Counted from the stretch's first letter, positions 1 through 7,224 are shown. The stretch is DNA of 12,340 bases from an uncultured Faecalibacterium sp. (GCA_934525405.1 CAKSZF010000044.1:1-12340); one strand, 5' to 3'. Notes: a model not told the origin generated them from the letters alone. Translations and numbers: made by a program.

Positions 1-201
1 AATACCTATACCACCCTGTACGCGCACATGCGCTCGGTGGCTACCAGTGCAGGCAAGTATGTGAAGCAGGGCGAACTCATCGGTTATGTGGGCACCACCG
101 GTAATTCCACTGGCAACCACCTGCATCTGGAGGTGTGGAAGGGCGGCTCCAAGGCTAACGCCGTGAACCCCCGCAGCTGCATCCCCATCCCGCACAACTA
201 A
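1..201 (+). CDS. M23 family murein endopeptidase, C-terminal end (5' truncated by window)
   Basis: Reading frame 1 is open from the first base to TAA at 199-201 and gives the last 66 residues of a LytM/M23 zinc metallopeptidase, which hydrolyses peptide cross-links in peptidoglycan outside the membrane. The visible zinc-site motifs are YAHM (His9 of the fragment) and HLHLEVW (His40 and His42), with the glycine-rich GTTGNSTGN loop just before the second motif. Both are diagnostic of M23 and look intact, so the enzyme is probably active. The protein ends a few residues after this domain, as in EnvC/NlpD-like or FtsX-partner endopeptidases with an N-terminal coiled coil, but that part lies outside the window. 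The gene is followed after 28 bases by a small membrane ORF and then a CtpB-like protease. In Firmicutes this order commonly lies downstream of ftsE-ftsX, so an FtsEX-regulated role is plausible but not shown here. Confidence 0.93.
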   Translation, partial: NTYTTLYAHMRSVATSAGKYVKQGELIGYVGTTGNSTGNHLHLEVWKGGSKANAVNPRSCIPIPHN

Positions 202-229
202 CAAGCAACGCAAGGAGTCTGGTTGATCT

Positions 230-337
230 ATGAACGAACAAAAACGCAAGCGCGTGCTGCGCATCGGCTGTCTGGTTCTGGCAGGGGTGTTTGTACTCTC
301 GCTGCTGGGCAGCATCCTTATGATGCTGCTGCTCTGA
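230..337 (+). CDS. 35-residue single-span membrane peptide of unknown function
   Basis: ATG at 230 follows an AAGGAG ribosome site at 212-217 and the frame closes with TGA at 335-337, giving 35 residues. The first eleven residues are strongly basic (MNEQKRKRVLR). The rest is an almost unbroken hydrophobic stretch (about residues 12-35) rich in Leu, Val and Met that runs to the C-terminus. This predicts one transmembrane helix, by the positive-inside rule with the N-terminus in the cytoplasm and essentially no external domain. It sits 28 bases after the M23 gene and 16 bases before the S41 protease gene, which has its own GGAGG site, so all three are probably co-transcribed. I do not recognise a family. 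It could be a small partner or regulator of the flanking envelope enzymes, or a remnant. The good ribosome site and coherent topology argue for a real gene. Confidence 0.62.
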   Translation: MNEQKRKRVLRIGCLVLAGVFVLSLLGSILMMLLL

Positions 338-353
338 CCGGAGGAAACAAACC

Positions 354-1703
354 ATGAACCGTAAAATTTCTTTAGGTATGGCGGTCACTATCGTGATCCT
401 TGCCATGACCGTAACCTTTTCCATCACGATGCTCATCGCCATGCGTCTGTTCGACAGCACGGTCAACAGCGTAAAAGAAAAGGAAAGTATGTACAACAAG
501 ATCGCTGAGGTGGACCGCTATGTCCGCAGCAACGATTACTACACCATTGACGAGACCACCCTGTACGACCGCCTGACCGCCGGTTATCTGCTGGGCACGG
601 GCGACAAGTACGCCCGCTACTACACCGCCAACGCCTACACCGAGCTGATGAACATCCAGAGCGGCAAGATTTTGGGCATCGGCGTGGAGCTTGGCATCGA
701 CCAGACCGGTTACGCCAAGGTGACCCGTGTCTACGATGGTTCTCCTGCACAGGAAGCAGGCATCGCCGTGGGCGACTACATTACCACCGTGGGCGATACC
801 GATGTCAAGAGCCTGTCCGGTGCAGATGCTGTGTACAAAGCCTTGCAGGGCGAGGCCGGCACTACCGTTACCGTGACATGGCTGGACAGCGCTGCGGCCA
901 GTAAAACCGCTGAGCTGACCCATTCCGGCTACACCAGCACCACCGTGGATTACCAGCTGCTGGACAATGTGGGCTATATCTACATCCGTCAGTTCGACGG
1001 CACTACACCCAGCGAGTTGGACTACGCCCTGCGCACCCTGACCGCAAACGGCGCGGCCAGTCTGGTGTTTGACCTGCGGGACAACGGCGGCGGCATTCTG
1101 GAAGATGCCATCAGCTGCATCGACCTGATCGCCCCGGAGGGCACGGTTGCCTACGCCGAGGATAAAAACGGCAATCGCACCGTCATCGGCAGCAGCGATG
1201 CCGAAAGCTCCGTCAGCCTGCCGATGGTCTGTCTGGTCAACGGCAACACCGCCAGCGCAGCCGAGCTGTTTGCAGCCACCCTGCGCACCATGAACGGTGC
1301 CCGTCTGGTGGGTACTACCACCATGGGCAAGGGCACTATTCAAAGCAGCCCGCAGCGCCTGTCGGACGGCAGCGCCGTGGTCATCACGGTGGCAAAGCTG
1401 GTCTGCGGCGATGGCAGCTGCTTTGACGGCACCGGCCTGACGGTGGATGTGGAGCGCGCTTTGAGCACAGAGGAAGCGACGAACTTCTACGACTACACTC
1501 CCCAGACCGACCCGCAGGTGCAGCGCGCTGTCAGCGCTGCCCAGCAGCTGAGTGGCACCACCACGCTGGCAGGCGCAAGCTCTGCCGCCGCAGCGGACAG
1601 TACCGCCGCGTCTGCGGCAGCAGACGATACCGCCCCCGCAGAGAATGCAGAAGGGGAGACCGCCGCGTCTGAGCCAGAGATGGCTGCAAGCGCAGCGGAG
1701 TGA
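354..1703 (+). CDS. S41 family C-terminal processing protease with PDZ domain (CtpA/CtpB-like)
   Basis: A 449-residue membrane-anchored serine protease acting at the outer face of the cytoplasmic membrane. ATG at 354 is preceded by a GGAGG site at 340-344. Residues 8-31 form an uncleaved signal anchor. A PDZ domain spans about 105-185 and binds the C-terminal tail of substrates; it contains GIGVELG and the SPAQEAGIAVGDYI element. The S41 core follows (about 195-375) with DLRDNGGG, the nucleophile Ser301 in NTASAAEL and the general base Lys326 in TMGKGTIQ. The 25-residue Ser-Lys spacing matches the Ser/Lys dyad of plant-type CtpA, so it should be active. The last 50 or so residues are a low-complexity Ala/Ser/Thr/Glu tail, probably disordered and exposed to the wall. 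Its neighbours suggest a role in tuning envelope hydrolases, as Ctp proteases do for M23 enzymes in other bacteria. The substrate is unknown. Confidence 0.95.
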   Translation: MNRKISLGMAVTIVILAMTVTFSITMLIAMRLFDSTVNSVKEKESMYNKIAEVDRYVRSNDYYTIDETTLYDRLTAGYLLGTGDKYARYYTANAYTELMNIQSGKILGIGVELGIDQTGYAKVTRVYDGSPAQEAGIAVGDYITTVGDTDVKSLSGADAVYKALQGEAGTTVTVTWLDSAAASKTAELTHSGYTSTTVDYQLLDNVGYIYIRQFDGTTPSELDYALRTLTANGAASLVFDLRDNGGGILEDAISCIDLIAPEGTVAYAEDKNGNRTVIGSSDAESSVSLPMVCLVNGNTASAAELFAATLRTMNGARLVGTTTMGKGTIQSSPQRLSDGSAVVITVAKLVCGDGSCFDGTGLTVDVERALSTEEATNFYDYTPQTDPQVQRAVSAAQQLSGTTTLAGASSAAAADSTAASAAADDTAPAENAEGETAASEPEMAASAAE

Positions 1704-1730
1704 ACCCCGCGCATTTGAACCATAAACACC

Positions 1731-1763
1731 AAAAAGGCTGCTGCGTTCTGCAACAGCCTTTTT
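1731..1763 (+). terminator. Intrinsic terminator after the S41 protease gene
   Basis: A 14-base left arm (1731-1744, AAAAAGGCTGCTGC) pairs with the right arm (1750-1763, GCAACAGCCTTTTT) with a single C-A mismatch and a 5-base loop. The T run is built into the right arm, so it would end transcripts of the M23-small peptide-S41 operon. The A run on the other side makes it symmetrical, but the only gene nearby on the - strand faces away from it behind another terminator. The rsmA ribosome site begins about five bases after the hairpin, which leaves no space for a separate promoter between them. Confidence 0.88.
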
Positions 1764-1783
1764 CTGAGAAAGGAATTGACCCT

Positions 1784-2635
1784 ATGCCGGAACTGACCGA
1801 CCTTTCTGTGATCCGTGCCCTGTGCGAAAAATACGATTTTGCGCTCTCTAAGGGCTTTGGGCAGAACTTTATCATCAACCCGGGCATCCCCACCAAGATC
1901 GTGGATGCCAGCGGGGTAGACAAGCGCTACGGTGTCATCGAGATCGGCCCCGGCATCGGTGTGCTGACTAAGGAGTTGGCTAAGCGCGCCGCCAAAGTGG
2001 TGTCCATTGAGGTGGACGAGCGTCTGCCGCCCCTGCTGGCTGAGACCATGGCCGGGGTGGACAACTTCAAGCTGGTGCTGCAGGATGTGCTGAAGGTGGA
2101 TCTGAAAGCTCTCATTGCTGAAGAGTTCCCGGGAATGCCGGTGGCAGTGTGCGCGAACCTGCCCTACTATATCACCAGCCCCATCGTGATGAAGCTACTG
2201 GGCGACCGCCTGCCCATCGAGAGCCTGACCGTCATGGTGCAAAAAGAGGCCGCCGACCGGCTGGCTGCTGTGCCCGGCACCCGTGCTTCCAGCGCCATCA
2301 GCTGCGCGGTGAACTACTACGCCACCTCCAAGCTGATGTTCACCGCCGCACCGGGCAGCTTTTACCCCGCCCCCAAGGTGACCAGCGCCGTGGTGCGCAT
2401 GGATATCCGCCCCACCCCCGCCGTGCAGGTGGAGGACGAGGCGGGCTACTTTGCGCTGGTGCGTGCAGCCTTTGGGCAGCGCCGTAAGACCGCTGCCAAC
2501 GCCATTGCAGGCGGGCTGAACCTGCCCAAGGAAAAGGTCATTGCCGCCATCGAGGCCGCAGGCTTTGATGCCCGCATCCGCCCGGAAGCTCTGACGCTGG
2601 AGGATTTTGCAAAGATCCAACAGGCACTGGGCTGA
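1784..2635 (+). CDS. rsmA: 16S rRNA (adenine(1518)-N(6)/adenine(1519)-N(6))-dimethyltransferase
   Basis: RsmA (KsgA) transfers four methyl groups from S-adenosylmethionine to the two adjacent adenines in the 3'-terminal helix 45 of 16S rRNA, a late checkpoint in 30S assembly. From ATG 1784 the protein has 283 residues, the usual length. Motifs are intact: GQNF at 26-29, the SAM-binding EIGPGIG at 53-59, the acidic SIEVDE of motif II at about 74-79 and the catalytic NLPYY at 125-129, followed by the C-terminal helical domain. An in-frame start at 1700 is possible but would read through the terminator hairpin and has no ribosome site. ATG 1784 has AAAGGA at 1769-1773 about ten bases upstream, so I chose it. 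Transcription must come from readthrough of the upstream hairpin or from a promoter inside the S41 gene. Family members also occur as Erm resistance enzymes, but length and motifs fit the housekeeping enzyme. Confidence 0.96.
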   Translation: MPELTDLSVIRALCEKYDFALSKGFGQNFIINPGIPTKIVDASGVDKRYGVIEIGPGIGVLTKELAKRAAKVVSIEVDERLPPLLAETMAGVDNFKLVLQDVLKVDLKALIAEEFPGMPVAVCANLPYYITSPIVMKLLGDRLPIESLTVMVQKEAADRLAAVPGTRASSAISCAVNYYATSKLMFTAAPGSFYPAPKVTSAVVRMDIRPTPAVQVEDEAGYFALVRAAFGQRRKTAANAIAGGLNLPKEKVIAAIEAAGFDARIRPEALTLEDFAKIQQALG

Positions 2636-2688
2636 GCAAAAAGCAGGATAGTCGGTGGATAATAGCTCACTGAAAAAATGACCGCAAA

Positions 2689-2737
2689 AAACCCGGAACC
2701 TTTTGAGTCCTCGCGGCTCTGAAAAGGTTCCGGGTTT
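2689..2737. terminator. Bidirectional intrinsic terminator between rsmA and the converging pectinolytic gene
   Basis: Two perfect 16-base arms (2689-2704, AAACCCGGAACCTTTT; 2722-2737, its complement) enclose a 17-base stretch that can itself form a small GAG/CTC plus CC/GG stem. Read toward the left the hairpin is followed by six T residues, an ideal signal for the - strand gene that ends at 2774. Read to the right it is followed by TTTCTGTTTT, a weaker tail that would serve rsmA. It lies between two convergent stop codons, exactly where a shared terminator is expected. Confidence 0.93.
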
Positions 2738-2773
2738 CTGTTTTCAGCGGTTATGCGGCAGCTTTCGCCTTAC

Positions 2774-5700
2774 TCAAAAGGGGAAGATGCTGACGATGCG
2801 GTTCCATGCAGTCTTGAGTGGGGAACCGGAGGAGACGCCGCTGGTGGTCAGCTGCACATCGCTGAAGGTGACGTTGGCGTTGCGGGCAATGTAGAAGCCA
2901 ACATAGATGTAATCGGAGTCCACAGCGGTCAGGGCGTAGTCGAAACCGGCAGAAGCGGTCTCGTTGTCGCCGTAGGTCAGGGTGAAGCCGTCGGCGGTGC
3001 CCACAAGCTTCAGATCCACAGTATCGCCTGCGCCGTACTTCACGGTTGCGGCGGGGCCATCGTACAGCGCACCGCTCTTGCGGCCGAAGCAGTTGACAGA
3101 GCCCTGATTCCGGGTGCCCACGGCTACATAATCGCCCATGGGGTCGGAGATGCTGGTGTCAACGTACATCTCATCGCGCGCCATCAAGCCGAAGGAGACC
3201 TGATTGTTCTTGGCAAGCTGGTTCACGGTGGCCTTGGCGGTCAGGGTGAAATTGGTACCGGCGGGCAGCTGGACGTAGTACATCATCAGGCCGTCCACCG
3301 TGGATGCGACCTTGCCGCGGTTGTTGGCAACGCCCAGCGTGATGCTCTGGCCATCGACAGCGGCGGTGAAATCGCCGCCGGAGATCTTGTCGTCACCGCC
3401 TACGTTGCCGAAGACAGAGCCGTTCCATACCGTGCCGTTGGCATCGGTAAAGGCAGGCCACAGCTTGCTGGTCTGGGTGGGTGCGGTATAGCTGGAGGGT
3501 ACATAGTCCGGGTTTGCGGCATCACCGTAGAACTGCTCGTAGGTGGGCTTTGCCTTGTTCCGGTTGTAAGTGCCCAGCGGGGTGTCGGCGGTAAGCTGGG
3601 CAATGAGCCATGCGTTCAGCTTTGCGCCGTAGCTGTTGGTGTGGGTCAGGTCAAGGCCGGTGGGGGAGAGTTTGCCGCGCTTGTCGGCCTTAGCGCCGGT
3701 AAAGCTGTGGGTGTACTGCGCTTTTTTGCCCATAGCAACGTTTTCGTTGATGGTGGCGCTGGTCAGGTCTACACAGATGAGGTGCAGTTCGCTGCACATA
3801 TCCCGGATGGCCTGTGCGTAGTCACCGCCCTCATAGACGGCATCGCCGATGGTGACGGTGGTGGTCTTGTGGCCGGAAGCACTGTCATAGCTTGCCTTGT
3901 TGTTTGCTTCGGTCAGGCGGGCAATGGGGGTGCACACCACGGGGGTGACACCGCGCTCCAGTGCGGGCTGGATGTAGTTGACGTAAAGACTGTTGGCAAA
4001 GGAACCCTCGGTCTTGTAGTCGCCGTTGGGGTTGGTATAGCGGGCGGGCTCGGTCTTTTCGTCGTTGTGGCCAAAGCCGATGAGCAGGAACTTGTCGCCG
4101 TCGGCATTGCCCAGTGCGGGCACCGTGTCGGAACCCTTCAGCAGGGTGGTGTAGTTGGCCATGCCGGTAAAGTCCTTGCTGGATGCGCCGGAAACGGCCA
4201 GATTGTAGACGTTGGCGTTGAAGTAGTTCTCAAGCTCCTCGCCGTAGCCCTCGCGGGGGAGATAGTAGCTGTCGTTGAAGGGGGAGACGGTGGAGTCGCC
4301 CACCACCCAGAAGGTGGCCTTGGCGGCTTCTGACTGACCCCACACAGAGCCGCGCGCACCGGCATCGGTGGCAGCCAGACCCTCGGCGGTGAGCAGCAGC
4401 AGGCCGTGCATATCAATGCTGCCGTCTGCGTTGCGGGTGGGAGTAACGGAGGTATCCAGACTCTGGAACCAGCTCTCCTTCACGGTAACGGTGTTGGTGG
4501 ACTTGTTGTGGCTGGTCTGGGTCTCGGCGTCCCAATAGAAGTTGTCCGGGCCGTAGACAGCGGTGCTGCTCTGGCTCTGGAGCGCCAGCTGCTCCTTACC
4601 GTCCGTGCCCTTGCGGAAGGAAATGATGCCGTCAGCGGCGTAGTCGGTCACGGCAGACTTGTTGCCGGTATACAGTGCAATGTTGTAGCCCTCGTTGTTG
4701 TAGGAGGTGGAGTTGTACACCTTCACGTCCGGGCAGGAGTTGGAGTCGATGCCCTTGGCGGCGTTGTCGTAGGAGATGGAGTTTACCAGCTTGTGGTTGC
4801 CGGGCAGGTTGGTGCCGCCCATCTTGAAGCCGTTGCCGTTGCCCGCCTCGACAGTGGCGGCAACGTTGCTGAAGCTCAGGTTGCCGTTTGCGTCACAGGC
4901 AACGGTGGGGAATTGCAGCGGCTGCTTTTTGACCGGCTCTGCGGCCAGCATCAGGTAGCCGTTTTTGTAGGCAACGCAGTTCTGGATGGTAACAGCGCCG
5001 ATGGAACCGGTGGCAGCCTTGGCGAACAGGTCCCAGCCGTCGTCGGCGTTGTAGGCGGCGATGCAGCCGTCAAAAACGTTGCCCTCGCCGGTGGTCAGCT
5101 TGGCGGCAAAGCCGTCGGCGTCCTCCATGGCACGGTCGGCGTTGTTCATGGAAGTGCAGTTCCTGATGGTGTTGTAGCTGGGCCACAGGGCCTTGTTGTC
5201 CGTGGACAGGCCGGAGACCTGCAAGCCGGAGTTGCCGTTGTTGTAGAAGTTCATCTGCTCCAGCACGCAGTGGCTGCCGGCCAGCTGCATGCCCTTGGCA
5301 CCGTCCTTGGTGTTGGTGATGTTCAGTTTACTGATGTTCCAGTAGTTGCCCCAGACGCTGAAGCCGGTGCCTACGCCGCCAAAGTCCAGCGTGGCGTAGC
5401 TGCCGTCTGCGGTGGTCAGGGTGATGGGAGCCTCGGCGGTGCCGTCGCGGCCGCGCTCTACCTTCAACTCACCGGTCAGGGCGTAGGTACCGCCTGCCAG
5501 CTGAATGGTCTGGCCTGCGGCGGCGTAGTTCAGCGCGGTCTGCAGGTCTACGGCGTCCGCAGCGCTGGTGCCGTTATGGGCTGCGCTGCCGTCCGGAGTG
5601 ACCACGATAACGCCGTTTGCGCCCAGTGCCCGCAGTGAGACCTTCTTTTCAATGGTGGCGGTCTTGTAGCTGCTCAGCTTCTCAAAAGCGCTGATGACAT

Positions 5701-6826
5701 AGTTCTTGTCCGGGGTGAACACGACCTTGAAGGTGGTGCTGCGGGTCACGGTGTAGCTCCGGGTCAGGGTCTCACCGGCCTTGACGGCAAGGTTCTTGTC
5801 CACAAGCTTACCGTTGGCGTACACCTTGGCGGTGCCGTCCGCATTGGCCTTGAAAGCCAGTGCGTAGCTGCTGCCGGTGCAGGTGGAGGGGCTGGTGATT
5901 TGATACACCGGGTCGATGTAGCTGGTGGGCTGCAAGCTCCACTCCGAAGCATTCCATGCACTGGTGGTGTAGGTGATGTTGGAGAAGGTCACGTTCATGC
6001 CGCGGGCAGCTGCAAAGCCCAGATACGCCTTGTTTGCCTCCTGCACGGTCATGGGGTCGTCCAGCTCAGCGTACTTGGAAACGCTGGTGGCGGTGCTGCT
6101 CTTTGCCGGAATGTACAGGGTAGAAGAGCCGATGACCGCGCCGGTGGTGCCGTCCGCATTGATAGCGTACTGGGTGGCAACGTAGCTGTTGCTGGTCTTA
6201 GCCAGACTCACGCGGTAGGTATCACCCTGCTTGATGGTCTGGCTGCTGAAAGCGGCGCGGGTCGCCTTGACCTCGTTGGAGGCGGCGGTCTCGTTGGAGA
6301 TGATGCCGGTGTAGCTACGCACACCCACGGCGTCCTTGATCTCTACGCCGTCCAGCGGGAGCTTGGTACCGGCAACCGAGATCTGGTTGGAAAAGTAGCT
6401 GCCGGAGCCGCTCAGGCTATCGCGCAGCATCAGCGCAAAGCCCTCCTGTCCATCCGGGGCAGGGTTGATGTAGTCGATGGTTACATCGGCTTGCAGATAG
6501 AAGTTTTCCTTGGTGGGGTCGATGGTGGTGTAGTAGAAGGAAAGGCCATCTGCAGGGGAGTCGGCAACAAACTTGCCGCCCTTCTTGTTGATGGTGCCGT
6601 CCTCCTTGACGGTGCAGGCGTTCAGGGTGACCTTGCTGTGGATGTCTGCACCCTCTGCAAGGGTGTTGACCTCTGCTGCGGAGGAGGTGCCGAAGGCCTT
6701 GAACTGCCAGCCGTTTGCAGAGGTGCTGTCCTCTGCAAATGCAGCCAGCGGCGTTATGCCCAGCAGCAGCGCACCTGCCAGCAGCCCGGCAACAGTGCGC
6801 CGGATGCTTTGCTTTGCTTTTCTCAT
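2774..6826 (-). CDS. Secreted PL9 pectate/rhamnogalacturonan lyase fused to an SGNH (CE12-like) acetylesterase
   Basis: A 1350-residue exported enzyme. ATG 6826 has an AAAGGAG site (6834-6840) seven bases upstream. Residues 1-31 are a signal peptide ending ...LAAFA. Then: a lectin/laminin-G-like beta domain (about 37-290); a small beta or Ig-like region (about 300-395); a right-handed beta-helix (about 405-800) with PL9 hallmarks, Asp571 in DGFAAK, Asp595, Asp596 and Asp599 in DDGWDLF (calcium site) and Lys668 in GNGFKMGG (catalytic base); an SGNH esterase (about 836-1080) with nucleophile Ser845 in VVGDST, block III GFGHNDE (919-923) and DLTH (Asp1059, His1062); and a C-terminal copy of the first domain (about 1123-1329). 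The lyase cleaves polygalacturonate or rhamnogalacturonan by beta-elimination; the esterase should remove acetyl groups that block it. There is no sortase, dockerin or SLH signal. It is monocistronic, bounded by the 2689-2737 terminator. Exact lyase specificity is uncertain, since PL9 includes both pectate and rhamnogalacturonan lyases. Confidence 0.93.
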   Translation of the reverse strand: MRKAKQSIRRTVAGLLAGALLLGITPLAAFAEDSTSANGWQFKAFGTSSAAEVNTLAEGADIHSKVTLNACTVKEDGTINKKGGKFVADSPADGLSFYYTTIDPTKENFYLQADVTIDYINPAPDGQEGFALMLRDSLSGSGSYFSNQISVAGTKLPLDGVEIKDAVGVRSYTGIISNETAASNEVKATRAAFSSQTIKQGDTYRVSLAKTSNSYVATQYAINADGTTGAVIGSSTLYIPAKSSTATSVSKYAELDDPMTVQEANKAYLGFAAARGMNVTFSNITYTTSAWNASEWSLQPTSYIDPVYQITSPSTCTGSSYALAFKANADGTAKVYANGKLVDKNLAVKAGETLTRSYTVTRSTTFKVVFTPDKNYVISAFEKLSSYKTATIEKKVSLRALGANGVIVVTPDGSAAHNGTSAADAVDLQTALNYAAAGQTIQLAGGTYALTGELKVERGRDGTAEAPITLTTADGSYATLDFGGVGTGFSVWGNYWNISKLNITNTKDGAKGMQLAGSHCVLEQMNFYNNGNSGLQVSGLSTDNKALWPSYNTIRNCTSMNNADRAMEDADGFAAKLTTGEGNVFDGCIAAYNADDGWDLFAKAATGSIGAVTIQNCVAYKNGYLMLAAEPVKKQPLQFPTVACDANGNLSFSNVAATVEAGNGNGFKMGGTNLPGNHKLVNSISYDNAAKGIDSNSCPDVKVYNSTSYNNEGYNIALYTGNKSAVTDYAADGIISFRKGTDGKEQLALQSQSSTAVYGPDNFYWDAETQTSHNKSTNTVTVKESWFQSLDTSVTPTRNADGSIDMHGLLLLTAEGLAATDAGARGSVWGQSEAAKATFWVVGDSTVSPFNDSYYLPREGYGEELENYFNANVYNLAVSGASSKDFTGMANYTTLLKGSDTVPALGNADGDKFLLIGFGHNDEKTEPARYTNPNGDYKTEGSFANSLYVNYIQPALERGVTPVVCTPIARLTEANNKASYDSASGHKTTTVTIGDAVYEGGDYAQAIRDMCSELHLICVDLTSATINENVAMGKKAQYTHSFTGAKADKRGKLSPTGLDLTHTNSYGAKLNAWLIAQLTADTPLGTYNRNKAKPTYEQFYGDAANPDYVPSSYTAPTQTSKLWPAFTDANGTVWNGSVFGNVGGDDKISGGDFTAAVDGQSITLGVANNRGKVASTVDGLMMYYVQLPAGTNFTLTAKATVNQLAKNNQVSFGLMARDEMYVDTSISDPMGDYVAVGTRNQGSVNCFGRKSGALYDGPAATVKYGAGDTVDLKLVGTADGFTLTYGDNETASAGFDYALTAVDSDYIYVGFYIARNANVTFSDVQLTTSGVSSGSPLKTAWNRIVSIFPF

Positions 6827-6833
6827 GAGTGTT

Positions 6834-6840
6834 CTCCTTT
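6834..6840 (-). promoter_or_regulatory. Ribosome binding site of the PL9-esterase gene
   Basis: AAAGGAG on the - strand, seven bases before the ATG, fixes the translation start. The leader upstream (6841-6990) is very A+T-rich but shows no promoter I would assign with confidence. A weak candidate is TTGTCC at 6987-6992 of the - strand (reading leftward), 17 bases before a poor TTTATA. Confidence 0.75.
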
Positions 6841-7035
6841 TTTTCTATGCGCCGCAGAACGCGAGTTTGTCCGCGTTAGTGCGCACAATGTTGTATTCAA
6901 GTTAACATGGATTTCACATTTTTACAAGAAATATTTAGAAAAACAAAACAACTTTGGAACATGATATAAACTTTTTAAAGACTTATTGGACAAAATGACG
7001 AAAAAGAAAGGAAAAAAGACACGAATTGCCTGACT

Positions 7036-7061
7036 AAACTTGTATACTAGTATATGAATTT
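7036..7061. promoter_or_regulatory. Imperfect 26-bp palindrome with 12-bp perfect core, possible operator
   Basis: The core TATACTAGTATA (7043-7054) equals its own reverse complement, and four of the next seven base pairs outward also match, including A/T pairs at the ends. A dyad of this kind is typical of a dimeric repressor site; GTATAC-rich dyads are known for FadR-type GntR regulators of hexuronate metabolism, but the match here is only by general look. Each strand also carries TATACT, which could act as a -10 box, yet neither has a convincing -35 box 16-18 bases away. Which gene it controls is therefore open. Confidence 0.4.
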
Positions 7062-7076
7062 TGGAAATCTGGAGAC

Positions 7077-7224
7077 ATTTGCTGCCTCGACAGCGGCAAA
7101 TAACAATGGACTGGCTGCTGCATGGCATGGGAGAGGAATTGCTTTGTGAAATGACGGGACGAATGCGCAGGGCTGCCGACCTTTTTGTGCTCTGCGCACC
7201 GGGCGAAAAAAGAAACATTTTTTC
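7077..7224. other. Cluster of stem-loops of unknown role (possible structured RNA or repeat element)
   Basis: Three stem-loops lie close together. At 7077-7101 ATTTGC pairs with GCAAAT, or alternatively GCTG with CAGC around CCTCGA. At 7164-7198 a ten-base stem (TGCGCAGGGC with its partner, including one G-T pair) encloses a 15-base loop that contains TTTTT. At 7205-7224 GAAAAAA pairs perfectly with TTTTTTC. The stretch differs in base composition from its A+T-rich flanks and has no supported reading frame. I recognise no known RNA family; the strand, if transcribed, is not determined. Confidence 0.35.

Noticed and set aside
372..1343. 323-residue - strand frame opposite the S41 protease gene
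   Set aside because: The + strand frame has intact PDZ and S41 motifs and a ribosome site; the antisense frame has none.
1700..1783. N-terminal extension of rsmA starting at 1700
   Set aside because: It would translate through the terminator hairpin and add 28 residues before a normal RsmA N-terminus; ATG 1784 has the ribosome site.
2753..6964. Long + strand open frames (2753-4333, 4406-5638, 5900-6964) opposite the PL9-esterase gene
   Set aside because: They are rich in Val/Gly/Ala with no domain motif or ribosome site and mirror the codon bias of the real - strand gene; typical antisense shadows of GC-rich coding DNA.
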